Shown: positions 1-7,336 of the stretch, piece after piece
Layout: each line of letters begins with the position of its first letter
Numbering within the stretch: the stretch's first letter is position 1
Assembly (NCBI GenBank): GCA_020722825.1
Contig: DYKC01000034.1
Location: 1-9,670 of the forward strand
DNA length: 9,670 bases
Source of the DNA: Vermiphilus sp.
GTDB lineage: Bacteria; Ratteibacteria; UBA8468; B48-G9; JAFGKM01
Direction of reading: 5' to 3'
Notes under the pieces: generated by a model
Databases searched by the model: none
What the model was told of the DNA's origin: nothing
What the model saw: the letters and a program-made list of their open reading frames with translations, nothing else
Made by a program: the position numbers and the translations under genes

Positions 1-204
1 GTTGATATACAGTAGATATACAAATCTATACCGCAGGCAAAGCCTGCATATATCAGGAACGAAGTTCATATCTATTGTATATCTCTTGGCCTCTACACCT
101 TCATTGTAGGCGGCTATGATTTTAATCTATCAATTATAGCACGGTAGGTGCTTATATATCAAACTTTCTTTCCTTTTTCTCCTACCTTATATTGAACTCA
201 AGGT
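1..204. repeat. Gene-free palindrome cluster downstream of the operon (REP/MITE-like)
   Basis: No plausible gene lies here. Positions 4-19 pair with 68-83 over 16 bp with one G-T wobble (12 with 75). Enclosed between them are two smaller perfect hairpins: GCAGGC/GCCTGC at 33-38 and 42-47 with an AAA loop, and GAAC/GTTC at 57-60 and 64-67 with a GAA loop. The whole can be drawn as a three-way junction or cruciform. Two further hairpins follow: CTACA/TGTAG at 93-97 and 105-109, and AGCAC/GTGCT at 138-142 and 148-152. The stems are separated by AT-rich GATATA-type spacers, a style seen in interspersed palindromic elements. The element sits just past the 3' end of the last operon gene, so it could also act as a transcript end or mRNA-stabilising structure. 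No U-tract marks a clear rho-independent terminator. Confidence 0.6.
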
Positions 205-1530
205 TTATTTTCGTATCTTCAGGTTGGTGAGGGCAAGGCAGGTGGTAACCAACGCCATAAGGAGTAGTCCCTTGGCCACATCTGTCAGGATATTGTTGAC
301 GTCCGCCACGGTCTTCCACGTGTTCAGAATAAGACCGCTTTTGATGACCAGCAGCAGACTGATTGCCGACCACAGATAAACAGCAGCAAGACGTTTATTC
401 TTTATACGGTGGAGAAGAAGATATATTATGGCAATCCAGAAGATAAAGGAGAAAATCTGCCATACGCCTGTTGAAGTGAAGTAGAAAAACAGTCCTGTGA
501 AAGGCTCAAAAATATAGTGAACCCTGGAAGCAGGGAACCTCTGCCTGTACCCTATGACCCTGAAATGGTCTGTTTCGCTGTTGCGCAGGGCTTTAATGAT
601 CGCCCTTTCACGTTCTTCAATGCTCATCTGCTCCCATCCTTCTGCATTGAACCCTGTCCATACCGTGCAGAAGTTTCTCCAGCCATGCCAGTTGGTACCG
701 CTCAGCATTACAAGGTTCTCTTGGAGACAGAAAGTAATTATCTTCTGTTGTACTTCTTCCGTCAGGGGGATGGATGCGTTGCCTGCTATCTCAAACCCAT
801 CCACTCCTGCTTCTGCGAGGTCTTTCATGGAAAATGGCGATTTTGTTTCTGCCCAGTAGTGGGGAACGACAACCGCTCCGCCCTGCCGGTGTACCTCATC
901 TACCAGGTCTGAAAGATTTTGGTATTCTTTTGCCTTAATCCCTTTCCTTATCCCGAGGAGGTTAAGGTGAACCTTTTTGAAGTTGACCTCCTCTCCAGGG
1001 ATTACAGTTGCGGCAAGGTTTTTATTTGCAATGATTTCACGCTGGATTGAGGGAGCGTCTCCAATCCAGTCATGTTCGGTTGTTGACCAGCCATCAAATC
1101 CATAGTTAATATGCCAGTGAAAACTTCGTTCAGGCGTCACAATGCCATCATGGGAATAAACCGTATGGGAATGAAGGTCAAGAAAAATCTCATCAGGATT
1201 TTTAGAGATTATTTTGTACTGCGGCAGAGGAACAAAGATTGAGTAGAGGATAAAGAGAACTAAAGAGACTATAATAACAGATATTCCTCTAAACAGTATT
1301 ATTATTTTTTTCGTCCAGTAACCTCTCTGCCTTATTGCCCAGTATATAATCCAGACGGCTGTCAGCCAGACCGCCCAGGAGAGGAGTTGTTTCTTCGGGT
1401 CAGGCATTGTCAAGAAATAGGATGGTAAATCAAAAAAAGGAGCAAAGATTTTATTCGCAAGAGGAGTAATTATCTCTGCTTTGTCGGCAACCGTGCCTGT
1501 CCCAACGTCAATCAGAATTCCTGTGTACAT
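205..1530 (-). CDS. Membrane-anchored PHP-domain metal-dependent phosphoesterase-like protein
   Basis: This 441-residue protein has a PHP domain (polymerase and histidinol phosphatase fold, a metal-dependent phosphoesterase fold) between membrane segments. Two hydrophobic segments lie near residues 49-66 and 76-101, then the PHP domain at about 115-335, then two or three more segments near 344-373, 381-403 and 416-434. PHP metal ligands are visible: LDLHSHTVYSHDG (HxH at 120 and 122), STTEHDW (H153), IPGEEVN (E180/E181), H188 and VPHYW (H224). The last motif reads SGTNWHGW (277-284), where many relatives have SD.H, so N280 may replace a metal-binding Asp. It begins 23 bp inside the preceding GT39-PAP2 gene, which implies translational coupling. 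The substrate cannot be told. A lipid-linked or glycan phosphate would fit the neighbours, but that is inference. It is the last gene of the operon. Confidence 0.8.
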   Translation of the reverse strand: MYTGILIDVGTGTVADKAEIITPLANKIFAPFFDLPSYFLTMPDPKKQLLSWAVWLTAVWIIYWAIRQRGYWTKKIIILFRGISVIIVSLVLFILYSIFVPLPQYKIISKNPDEIFLDLHSHTVYSHDGIVTPERSFHWHINYGFDGWSTTEHDWIGDAPSIQREIIANKNLAATVIPGEEVNFKKVHLNLLGIRKGIKAKEYQNLSDLVDEVHRQGGAVVVPHYWAETKSPFSMKDLAEAGVDGFEIAGNASIPLTEEVQQKIITFCLQENLVMLSGTNWHGWRNFCTVWTGFNAEGWEQMSIEERERAIIKALRNSETDHFRVIGYRQRFPASRVHYIFEPFTGLFFYFTSTGVWQIFSFIFWIAIIYLLLHRIKNKRLAAVYLWSAISLLLVIKSGLILNTWKTVADVNNILTDVAKGLLLMALVTTCLALTNLKIRK

Positions 1531-3595
1531 TTATTTCCCCGAAGCATAGTCTTACCACAAAAAAGAATAAAAGTGCTATAACGAAGCCTGCAAATATATC
1601 AAACGGAAAGTGAGCGCCCATATAGCAGCGTGATATACCGGATAGTACGCCGATTGTCCAAAAAGCCACCTGGTATTCCGGTATGAGCCAGGCAAGAAAC
1701 AGGACGCCGGTGAAGACCGTCTGGCTATGCCCGGAGGGGAATGAACCCATTTTAAGGGGGGGGCCTACCACATTAACAAGTTCCTTTCCAAGATATGCGA
1801 GAGGACGTGGAAAAGAAAAGATTTCCTTCAGGAAGTGCACTGCAATCCCGCCGAGCAGCATTGAAAGTGCAAACATCCAAAAATATCTGCGGAATTTTTT
1901 TCTTTTCTTCCACCACATAAACAGTCCCACAACAGGGATAAGTACGTAACTTGTACCCAGCCAGTTGACCAGGGTAAAAAAGAGGTCAAGCAGCCTATTT
2001 TTGCCGGCAGCAGCATTAAGCAAAAAGAAGACTTTTTCGTTCCATCTCTGCAGAAGCATTTTGAATGACCGCGGGGCAAAGGGCAGAGACTGCAGTATTA
2101 ATGGGTCGGTTTTCCCTGTTTCAAACCTGTAACACTTGTAAATATAAAAATTCTTTGCGTGTTTTCCTCTTATATAAATCTCAAAGTCTTTTTCCTGCCT
2201 TATCTCCCCGAAGGCATAAAGTTTTTCCGGAGACTTTTTGTAGTTGTCGTCGCAAAAGAACAGGCCGTTTTTACCATTAAGTTTTTCATTCAGTGCCTGT
2301 TTATACTGCCAGAAGTCATACTGGTCAATCTTTTTACTCAGACAGTAGACAGGTATCTCCGGTTCAAGGTAAAAGGCTGCCTGGCTTGCTATGTAAAATG
2401 TGTGTGTGAAAACGAAGAAGTCCGAGTCCTTTTCCTGCCTTTGGATTTCTTTTATACGTTCCGCAATCTCTTTCCAGCCGGTCATCTCGTTGGTCAGGTC
2501 GTTTTCCGGAGAGAGAGGGATAACCCTGAACAGCGCCTGAACTGGTATAACGAGCGTCAGGGCGATGCCTGTTGCCAGAGAAAAGACGGAGAGACGATGA
2601 ACAATTTTTTTACCTGTACCTGTAGAAGATTCGCAGATAAGTTTACCAAGAACAGGCAGAAGTATAAGATATCCGACTGCAGGCCAGTGCGGGAGAACCT
2701 CACTTGACAGTCCTGAATAGGCAAAGATGAGTATTACAGGCAGGGCAAATGAGAAGAAGAGGAGATACTCTGCATTTTTCTTCACAGACATAACAACTGT
2801 ATGGATTAACGTATATATGATGAAAATGAAAATAAATGGGGAATAAACTCCTGCCTGTGCTCCAATGTTTTTCAAGAATTCCTCAAGGACAAAAAACGAC
2901 TTTTCACCCATACCGTGGGCAAACTGGAAGGTAAAGGATGCCCAGTGATTTTCATAGTTCCATATGACAACAGGTAGGAATATTACTATACTCAACAATA
3001 AAGAGAGATAAAACTCCTTTTTCCTGAACCACCTTCTCATTGAAGGAGTTATTGCAATGAAAAGAAGGATGGATGGATAAAGAAGAACCGCGGTATATTT
3101 TGTCAGGAGAGAAAGGCCTGTTACTGCTCCTATCGTATACCATAAGCCGCCTCTGTTTGACGTGTCATAAATTCGCCACAGAAGAAGTAAAGACAGGAGA
3201 TAGAAAAAAGACAGTATTGTGTCAGGGACAACCGTTATGCCACCTATTGCCGAAAACAGAGGTATGGAATTGAAAATTACCACTGTCCAGAACCCTGCCG
3301 CAGAGTTTTTCAGTTTTTTGCCTAAGACGAAAAGCAGAACTGCTGTGCCAATGCCGGAGAGTATTGCAGGCATTCTTACCGCAAGCGTATGTTTCCCAAT
3401 AAGAATTATAAATAACCGTATCAGGTATCCTACCATTGGAGGATGGTCGTAGTAAGAGAGAGCAGGGTTGAGTGCGTACTGTACGTAGTGCGCCTCGTCA
3501 ACGCCCAGCCCCAGCGAATGGGCGAGCCATACCCTTATCAGTGTGGTTGCCGTTACCAGAATGGCAAGGTAACGGATGTATTTTCTATCTTCCAT
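1508..3595 (-). CDS. GT39/ArnT-like lipid-linked-sugar glycosyltransferase fused to a PAP2 phosphatase
   Basis: This 695-residue integral membrane protein carries two enzymes. Residues 1 to about 360 are a GT-C glycosyltransferase of the ArnT/PMT_2 type: GVDEAHYVQY (31-40, with the acidic pair at 33-34 expected in the first periplasmic loop), YYDHPPM (48-54), VPD (123-125) and about ten hydrophobic helices. Residues 365-495 form a soluble, presumably periplasmic part. Residues about 510-690 are a complete PAP2 phosphatase: the K-x6-RP motif (K590 to R597-P598), PSGH (620-623) and SRCYMGAHFPFD (655-666), so all three catalytic motifs are intact. The family transfers a sugar from a polyprenyl phosphate on the outer face of the inner membrane; PAP2 enzymes remove phosphate from lipid phosphates or pyrophosphates. 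The start overlaps the DPM1-like gene by 11 bp. That neighbour would make the lipid-linked donor. The acceptor is unknown (lipid A, glycan or protein). Confidence 0.9.
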   Translation of the reverse strand: MEDRKYIRYLAILVTATTLIRVWLAHSLGLGVDEAHYVQYALNPALSYYDHPPMVGYLIRLFIILIGKHTLAVRMPAILSGIGTAVLLFVLGKKLKNSAAGFWTVVIFNSIPLFSAIGGITVVPDTILSFFYLLSLLLLWRIYDTSNRGGLWYTIGAVTGLSLLTKYTAVLLYPSILLFIAITPSMRRWFRKKEFYLSLLLSIVIFLPVVIWNYENHWASFTFQFAHGMGEKSFFVLEEFLKNIGAQAGVYSPFIFIFIIYTLIHTVVMSVKKNAEYLLFFSFALPVILIFAYSGLSSEVLPHWPAVGYLILLPVLGKLICESSTGTGKKIVHRLSVFSLATGIALTLVIPVQALFRVIPLSPENDLTNEMTGWKEIAERIKEIQRQEKDSDFFVFTHTFYIASQAAFYLEPEIPVYCLSKKIDQYDFWQYKQALNEKLNGKNGLFFCDDNYKKSPEKLYAFGEIRQEKDFEIYIRGKHAKNFYIYKCYRFETGKTDPLILQSLPFAPRSFKMLLQRWNEKVFFLLNAAAGKNRLLDLFFTLVNWLGTSYVLIPVVGLFMWWKKRKKFRRYFWMFALSMLLGGIAVHFLKEIFSFPRPLAYLGKELVNVVGPPLKMGSFPSGHSQTVFTGVLFLAWLIPEYQVAFWTIGVLSGISRCYMGAHFPFDIFAGFVIALLFFFVVRLCFGEINVHRNSD

Positions 3596-4295
3596 AGTTC
3601 ATCTTTAACGCTAAAACCTTGAAGAGATATTTCAGAAGTATTTTGCAGTCCAGTTTGGAGACCCCTGCCTTTCTTTCATAGAATTTTATGGGCACCTCCG
3701 AAATTCTTGCCTTTTTCTTCTTGAGATAGAAGAGGGTTTCCGTGACAATAAAAGGGTCTTCTGCCGAAAGGTTGTCCACCACCTGTTCCAGTATCTCTCT
3801 CCTGAAAAACCTGAAACCAGAGGTCGGGTCCGCAACCTTGATGCCGAGAAGCATCCTGATATACATCCTTGCACCTTTGCTTATTGTGCGGCGCAGGAAT
3901 CCTCTGTTTACATCATGTCCGCCACTGATGTACCTTGAACCTATCACAACATCGCAGTCTTCCAGTTTCTCCAGCATTGACAGGATGAATCGGGGATGAT
4001 GCGACAGGTCACCGTCCATCTCGCCTATTATCCCCGCATCTGTTTTTAGCGCCTGCTTAAACCCGTATATTCCGGCAAGTCCCCGTCCTTTTTTACCATC
4101 ACGGATATATACAGACACAGAAGGGTTATCGCTGAATGCCTCTTTTATAATCTTTCCCGTTCCATCTGGTGAGTTATCGTCAACTACAAGTATTTTCAGT
4201 TTCAGGGGAAGGTTGAGCAGCTCTTGCACCAGCGGGACGATATTTTCTTTCTCGTTGTATGTGGGGATAACCACTGCTATATATTTTTTTCTCAT
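3585..4295 (-). CDS. DPM1-like polyprenyl-phosphate hexose synthase (GT2)
   Basis: This 236-residue family 2 glycosyltransferase resembles dolichol/polyprenol-phosphate mannose synthases. It should transfer a hexose from a nucleotide sugar to a polyprenyl phosphate on the cytosolic face of the membrane. Visible motifs are AVVIPTYNEKENI (7-19), VVDDNSPDGTG (37-47), the metal-binding acidic motif GEMDGDLSHHP (91-101), VIGSRYISGG (117-126), ADPTSGFRFFRR (155-166) and the late segment IKFYERKAGVSK (203-214). The length and lack of C-terminal membrane helices match the soluble DPM1 class. The ATG lies 31 bp after the GT9 stop; GGTGAGGGGAAAAGG upstream offers purine-rich pairing for ribosomes but is partly built from the palindrome at 4317-4361. 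The next gene, a GT39 fusion, is the expected user of the product. Mannose versus glucose as donor sugar cannot be read from sequence. Confidence 0.9.
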   Translation of the reverse strand: MRKKYIAVVIPTYNEKENIVPLVQELLNLPLKLKILVVDDNSPDGTGKIIKEAFSDNPSVSVYIRDGKKGRGLAGIYGFKQALKTDAGIIGEMDGDLSHHPRFILSMLEKLEDCDVVIGSRYISGGHDVNRGFLRRTISKGARMYIRMLLGIKVADPTSGFRFFRREILEQVVDNLSAEDPFIVTETLFYLKKKKARISEVPIKFYERKAGVSKLDCKILLKYLFKVLALKMNYGR

Positions 4296-4316
4296 TATAG
4301 CATATAGTGACCTTTT

Positions 4317-4361
4317 CCCCTCACCTTTAATCCTCTCTCCGAGAGGGAGAGGCGGGAGGGG
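4317..4361. repeat. GC-rich palindrome covering the GT9 stop and the gap before the GT2 gene
   Basis: Nested inverted repeats are visible: outer CCCCTC (4317-4322) with GAGGGG (4356-4361), and inner CCTCTC (4332-4337) with GAGAGG (4347-4352), with two more pairs possible inside. The composition differs sharply from the AT-leaning surroundings. It encodes the final residues of the GT9 protein and supplies the purine-rich stretch ahead of the GT2 start. It resembles short interspersed palindromes that are common in bacterial genomes; its copy number cannot be seen here. Confidence 0.65.
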
Positions 4362-5460
4362 AGATCATTGAGGAAAAAACGGTTTCAGGAGATATTGTTT
4401 CCATACAGGACGGTTTCTTATCACATTCTTTTCTGTAACAGCACCGGCATTCAAGGGGCGTGACAATTTTTGTTACCCTTCCATACGTTTCTATCTCGCT
4501 TGCAGATGTCGGGCCGAACAGGGCTATTACCTTTTTTTTCAGTCCGGTTGCAGCGTGCAGAGCCAGAGTATCCGAGGTTAGAACTATATCGCACAAATTA
4601 AGAAGAGAGAAAAAGTCTGCAACGGTATTATCCCATCCTGCGTTTATCAGAGGGACAGGGCTCTTTGAAGTCAGGCTTTCCATAATCCTTTTTTCTTCTT
4701 CCCCGCCGAATATTACTATTGCGTATTTTTTGTTTTTCATAAGAGAAAAAAGTTTGAGGAAATTTTCTTCAGGCCACCTTTTGGCAGGCCACCTTGAACC
4801 ACTGCCTGTGTTGATTCCTATGACGGTTTTTTCTGACAGGTGATACTTTTCAGCAAACCTCTCTGCTTTTGCTGCAGATTCCCGCTTCAGAGGAACAACA
4901 ATCTCCCCGAAACCTTCAAGTTCAAGAATCTCTGATATTATTTGCTGATATGTCTTTTTATTGTTCTTTTTTATCTCATCGTTATGACTCATTGAAAACC
5001 ATTCTTCAGCAGATTTTCCTGACCATAACACCATACCTGTTTTTTCGTAACGGAACCCGTAGAATTTTTTTGTATGTGCAGTACTGGCTGCAACCAAACT
5101 GTCAGGAGAAAGGTCAAGGTTGATGACTGTGTCAAAAAGGAAATAAGAGAATGTCTGAAGGGCCCCAAAATTATCAGTCCATATCTCATCAATGTATGGG
5201 TTGCCCTCAAGAACCCCATGGCTTTTTTCTGAAGTGAACCAGATTATGGTATGGTCTGGAAATTTTTTGTGCAGGGGCTCCAGTATACAGGTGGTTCTCA
5301 AAACATCTCCCATTGCCTCTCTCTTGATTATGAGAATTCTACCTGCTGTTTTCCTGTAATGGCTGCAGTCCCTGCATAACTGCTGTTCGGTTTTATGGTA
5401 GATGCAGGGACTGTCAGTCCTGAAAAACCTGCAGTCTTGTCTTATCTCATCTGCTTTCAT
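4327..5460 (-). CDS. GT9 (heptosyltransferase-family) glycosyltransferase with cysteine-rich ends
   Basis: This 377-residue protein is of the ADP-heptose:LPS heptosyltransferase family (GT9), which adds sugars to the inner core in the cytosol. Motifs are RILIIKREAMGDVLRTT (41-57), the N-terminal phosphate-loop-like segment; GINTGSGSRWPAKRWP (215-230); FGGEEE (251-256); and SDTLALHAATGLKKK...FGPTSASE (296-322), the donor-binding region. Four cysteines precede the fold (C10, C19, C29, C32) and five cluster near the end (C338, C340, C341, C346, C352). This pattern could bind zinc or an iron-sulfur cluster, but that is inference. The last 11 or so residues (PPASPSRRED and neighbours) are encoded by a GC-rich palindrome and look like an acquired tail. 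The start ATG overlaps the fmt stop as ATGA. The exact sugar is unknown, so calling it WaaF or WaaC would overreach. Confidence 0.87.
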   Translation of the reverse strand: MKADEIRQDCRFFRTDSPCIYHKTEQQLCRDCSHYRKTAGRILIIKREAMGDVLRTTCILEPLHKKFPDHTIIWFTSEKSHGVLEGNPYIDEIWTDNFGALQTFSYFLFDTVINLDLSPDSLVAASTAHTKKFYGFRYEKTGMVLWSGKSAEEWFSMSHNDEIKKNNKKTYQQIISEILELEGFGEIVVPLKRESAAKAERFAEKYHLSEKTVIGINTGSGSRWPAKRWPEENFLKLFSLMKNKKYAIVIFGGEEEKRIMESLTSKSPVPLINAGWDNTVADFFSLLNLCDIVLTSDTLALHAATGLKKKVIALFGPTSASEIETYGRVTKIVTPLECRCCYRKECDKKPSCMETISPETVFSSMISPPASPSRRED

Positions 5461-6395
5461 TGTTTTCCCGAAAACCTGTCGCCTTCTTTTATTTTATGTC
5501 CTTTCAAAAACTCTGACACGGTCATCCTCTTTTTACCCTCAATCTGTACTTCCATTATCTTCAGAACCCCTTTTCCGCATGCCACGCAGATTGAATCCCT
5601 ATCTATGTTTACTACCTCCCCGGCTTTTCCATTTTTTTCCCCATGTTCCATGCCGGGGATGGAACGAAAGACTTTCAGATATTTGCCGTTGATGTACGTA
5701 TATGCTCCGGGCCATTCTTTTGTTCCCCGTATAAGGTTATGTATTTCACATGCATCTCTTTCCCATTTTATAAGGCCGTCCTTTTTGGTTAATTTTCTGG
5801 CATATGAAGGGATGCCTTCCTGCGGGGTTGGACAGATTCCTTTCCTTATCTTCTCTATGCTTTCAACAAGCAACTCAGGAGTGGTATCAGATAAAATCTT
5901 TTTTAAATCAAATATATCAACGGCGTCATCAATGGGAACCTTTTCCTGTTTTACGATATTACCTGTGTCAACTGTGCCATTCATCGTGATCACGGTAATT
6001 CCAGTCTCTTTTTCTCCGTTGATTAAGGTCCACTCCATGGGGGCTGCTCCCCTGTATCTTGGAAGAAGTGAAGGGTGTACATTTATAGCCGCGAGCGAAG
6101 GTATTTCAAGTATTGAGGCAGGAAGAATTTTTCCATATGAAATCAACACAATAATCTCCGGTTTTAATCCTTTGATGGCGTCTATGAAGTTTTTATCTGA
6201 CAGCGATTCAGGCTGGTAAAAAGGTATATTGTTCTTTATCGCCCAGTTTTTTACAGGGGTAAAGGAGACCTTCAGTCCTCTTCCTCTGGGTCTGTCCGGA
6301 GATGTAACGACTCCTGCAATATTATGCCTTTTTTTAAGTTCCTCAAGAGATGGTATGCCGAATGCATCACTTCCGAAGTATATGATCTTAATCAC
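5457..6395 (-). CDS. fmt: Methionyl-tRNA formyltransferase
   Basis: This enzyme formylates Met on initiator tRNA using 10-formyl-tetrahydrofolate, in the cytosol, to allow initiation of translation. At 312 residues it matches the usual length (E. coli about 315). The N-terminal catalytic domain starts IKIIYFGSDAFGIPSL and contains VVTSPDRPRGRG (29-40). The catalytic block AINVHPSLLPRYRGAAPMEW (103-122) supplies N105 and H107, and TVDTGNI (141-147) supplies D143, matching the Asn-His-Asp triad of the family. The C-terminal OB-like tRNA-binding domain includes LIRGTKEWPGAYTYI (221-235). The start codon is GTG at 6393-6395 and overlaps the ROK kinase stop as GTGA. The gene ends in ATGA shared with GT9. 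The common neighbour def is absent here, and the gene sits in a glycan operon. Confidence 0.97.
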   Translation of the reverse strand: MIKIIYFGSDAFGIPSLEELKKRHNIAGVVTSPDRPRGRGLKVSFTPVKNWAIKNNIPFYQPESLSDKNFIDAIKGLKPEIIVLISYGKILPASILEIPSLAAINVHPSLLPRYRGAAPMEWTLINGEKETGITVITMNGTVDTGNIVKQEKVPIDDAVDIFDLKKILSDTTPELLVESIEKIRKGICPTPQEGIPSYARKLTKKDGLIKWERDACEIHNLIRGTKEWPGAYTYINGKYLKVFRSIPGMEHGEKNGKAGEVVNIDRDSICVACGKGVLKIMEVQIEGKKRMTVSEFLKGHKIKEGDRFSGKQ

Positions 6396-7336
6396 TGGAA
6401 TATGAGGGCTCCTGCGGAGACGATGCCGGCATCACTGCCGAGTTCTGACTGTACAACTCTGACATTCTCAGCCAGTTTTGGCATCGCCTGTTCTTTGATT
6501 TTCTTTTCTATGGTTTCAAACATAATTTCAACCCTACGGGAGATGCCGCCTCCGATTATAATTATGTCAGGATTGATAAGATTAACCAGTCCGGTAAACA
6601 ATGCACCCAGACATACACCTACATCAATCCATATATCGGTGGCAACCTTATCTCCCTGTTTATATGCATCTGATATTATTTTGGGCGTAATCTCTTCCAA
6701 CTTACCACTGACAAGGTCATATATCATTGTTTTTTTGCCATCTTTTATGGCATTTACTGCACGTTCAACGATATAGTCTCTGCCGACAAATCTTTCTATG
6801 CAGCCGTAGTTTCCACATTTGCAGCGAGGACCTCTATAGTCTATAGTAATGTGTCCTATCTCCATGGCGGAATATTTTCCCCCGCGAAGCAGTTTTCCGT
6901 CTTTGACAATACCGCCTCCCAGACCTGTACCCAGTGTTATACAGATAATGGTGTTGTATCCATTTCCTGCTCCGTACAGAAACTCTCCCCACGTTATGGT
7001 ATTCACATCATTTTCAACCACTACAGGCAGTTTATATTTCTCTGCAAAGATTTGTTTCAGAGGAAGATTATCCCACCTGGGCAGGTTCGGTGCAGAAAAA
7101 ACAACGCCTTCATCGTCTACAACGCCCGGGGTTCCTATTCCTATCCCTGCAATTTCACCGTTTGTATTCTCAAGGGCAAAGTCAATAGCAGTCTCTATCT
7201 GTTTGAGGACAACATCCCTGTCGTTTTTTTCTCCGAGTGTGGGAAACTGTTGTTTTTTAATGATGTTCCCATTTTCATCTGTCAGACCAGCCTTTATATA
7301 CGTTCCACCAAGGTCAATACCCACTGCTTTTTTCAT
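6392..7336 (-). CDS. ROK-family sugar kinase (glucokinase-like)
   Basis: This 314-residue cytosolic kinase would phosphorylate a hexose such as glucose or an N-acetylated amino sugar with ATP. Visible are the ATP phosphate-binding loop GIDLGGTYIKAG (6-17), GIGIGTPGVVDDEG (64-77), the catalytic VVENDVNT (106-113, with D110 as likely base), TLGTGLGGGIV (134-144), and the ROK zinc site made of H162 plus C172, C174 and C179 in CKCGNYGC. The sugar-binding motif reads SAMEIGH (156-162), where most relatives have a Gly directly before the Glu; the effect of this Met on substrate choice is unknown. It lacks an N-terminal helix-turn-helix, so it is an enzyme rather than a NagC/XylR-type repressor. The ATG directly abuts the preceding stop (TAAATG), and a good Shine-Dalgarno GAGG lies 6 nt upstream within the last codons of that gene. 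Confidence 0.92.
   Translation of the reverse strand: MKKAVGIDLGGTYIKAGLTDENGNIIKKQQFPTLGEKNDRDVVLKQIETAIDFALENTNGEIAGIGIGTPGVVDDEGVVFSAPNLPRWDNLPLKQIFAEKYKLPVVVENDVNTITWGEFLYGAGNGYNTIICITLGTGLGGGIVKDGKLLRGGKYSAMEIGHITIDYRGPRCKCGNYGCIERFVGRDYIVERAVNAIKDGKKTMIYDLVSGKLEEITPKIISDAYKQGDKVATDIWIDVGVCLGALFTGLVNLINPDIIIIGGGISRRVEIMFETIEKKIKEQAMPKLAENVRVVQSELGSDAGIVSAGALIFQ

Noticed and set aside
1..204. CRISPR array
   Set aside because: The repeats are inverted, of unequal length and irregularly spaced, with no regular direct repeat-spacer pattern.
517..912. Plus-strand open frames opposite the PHP, GT39, GT9, fmt and ROK genes
   Set aside because: They lie within strong minus-strand genes, lack family motifs and have no convincing ribosome sites.
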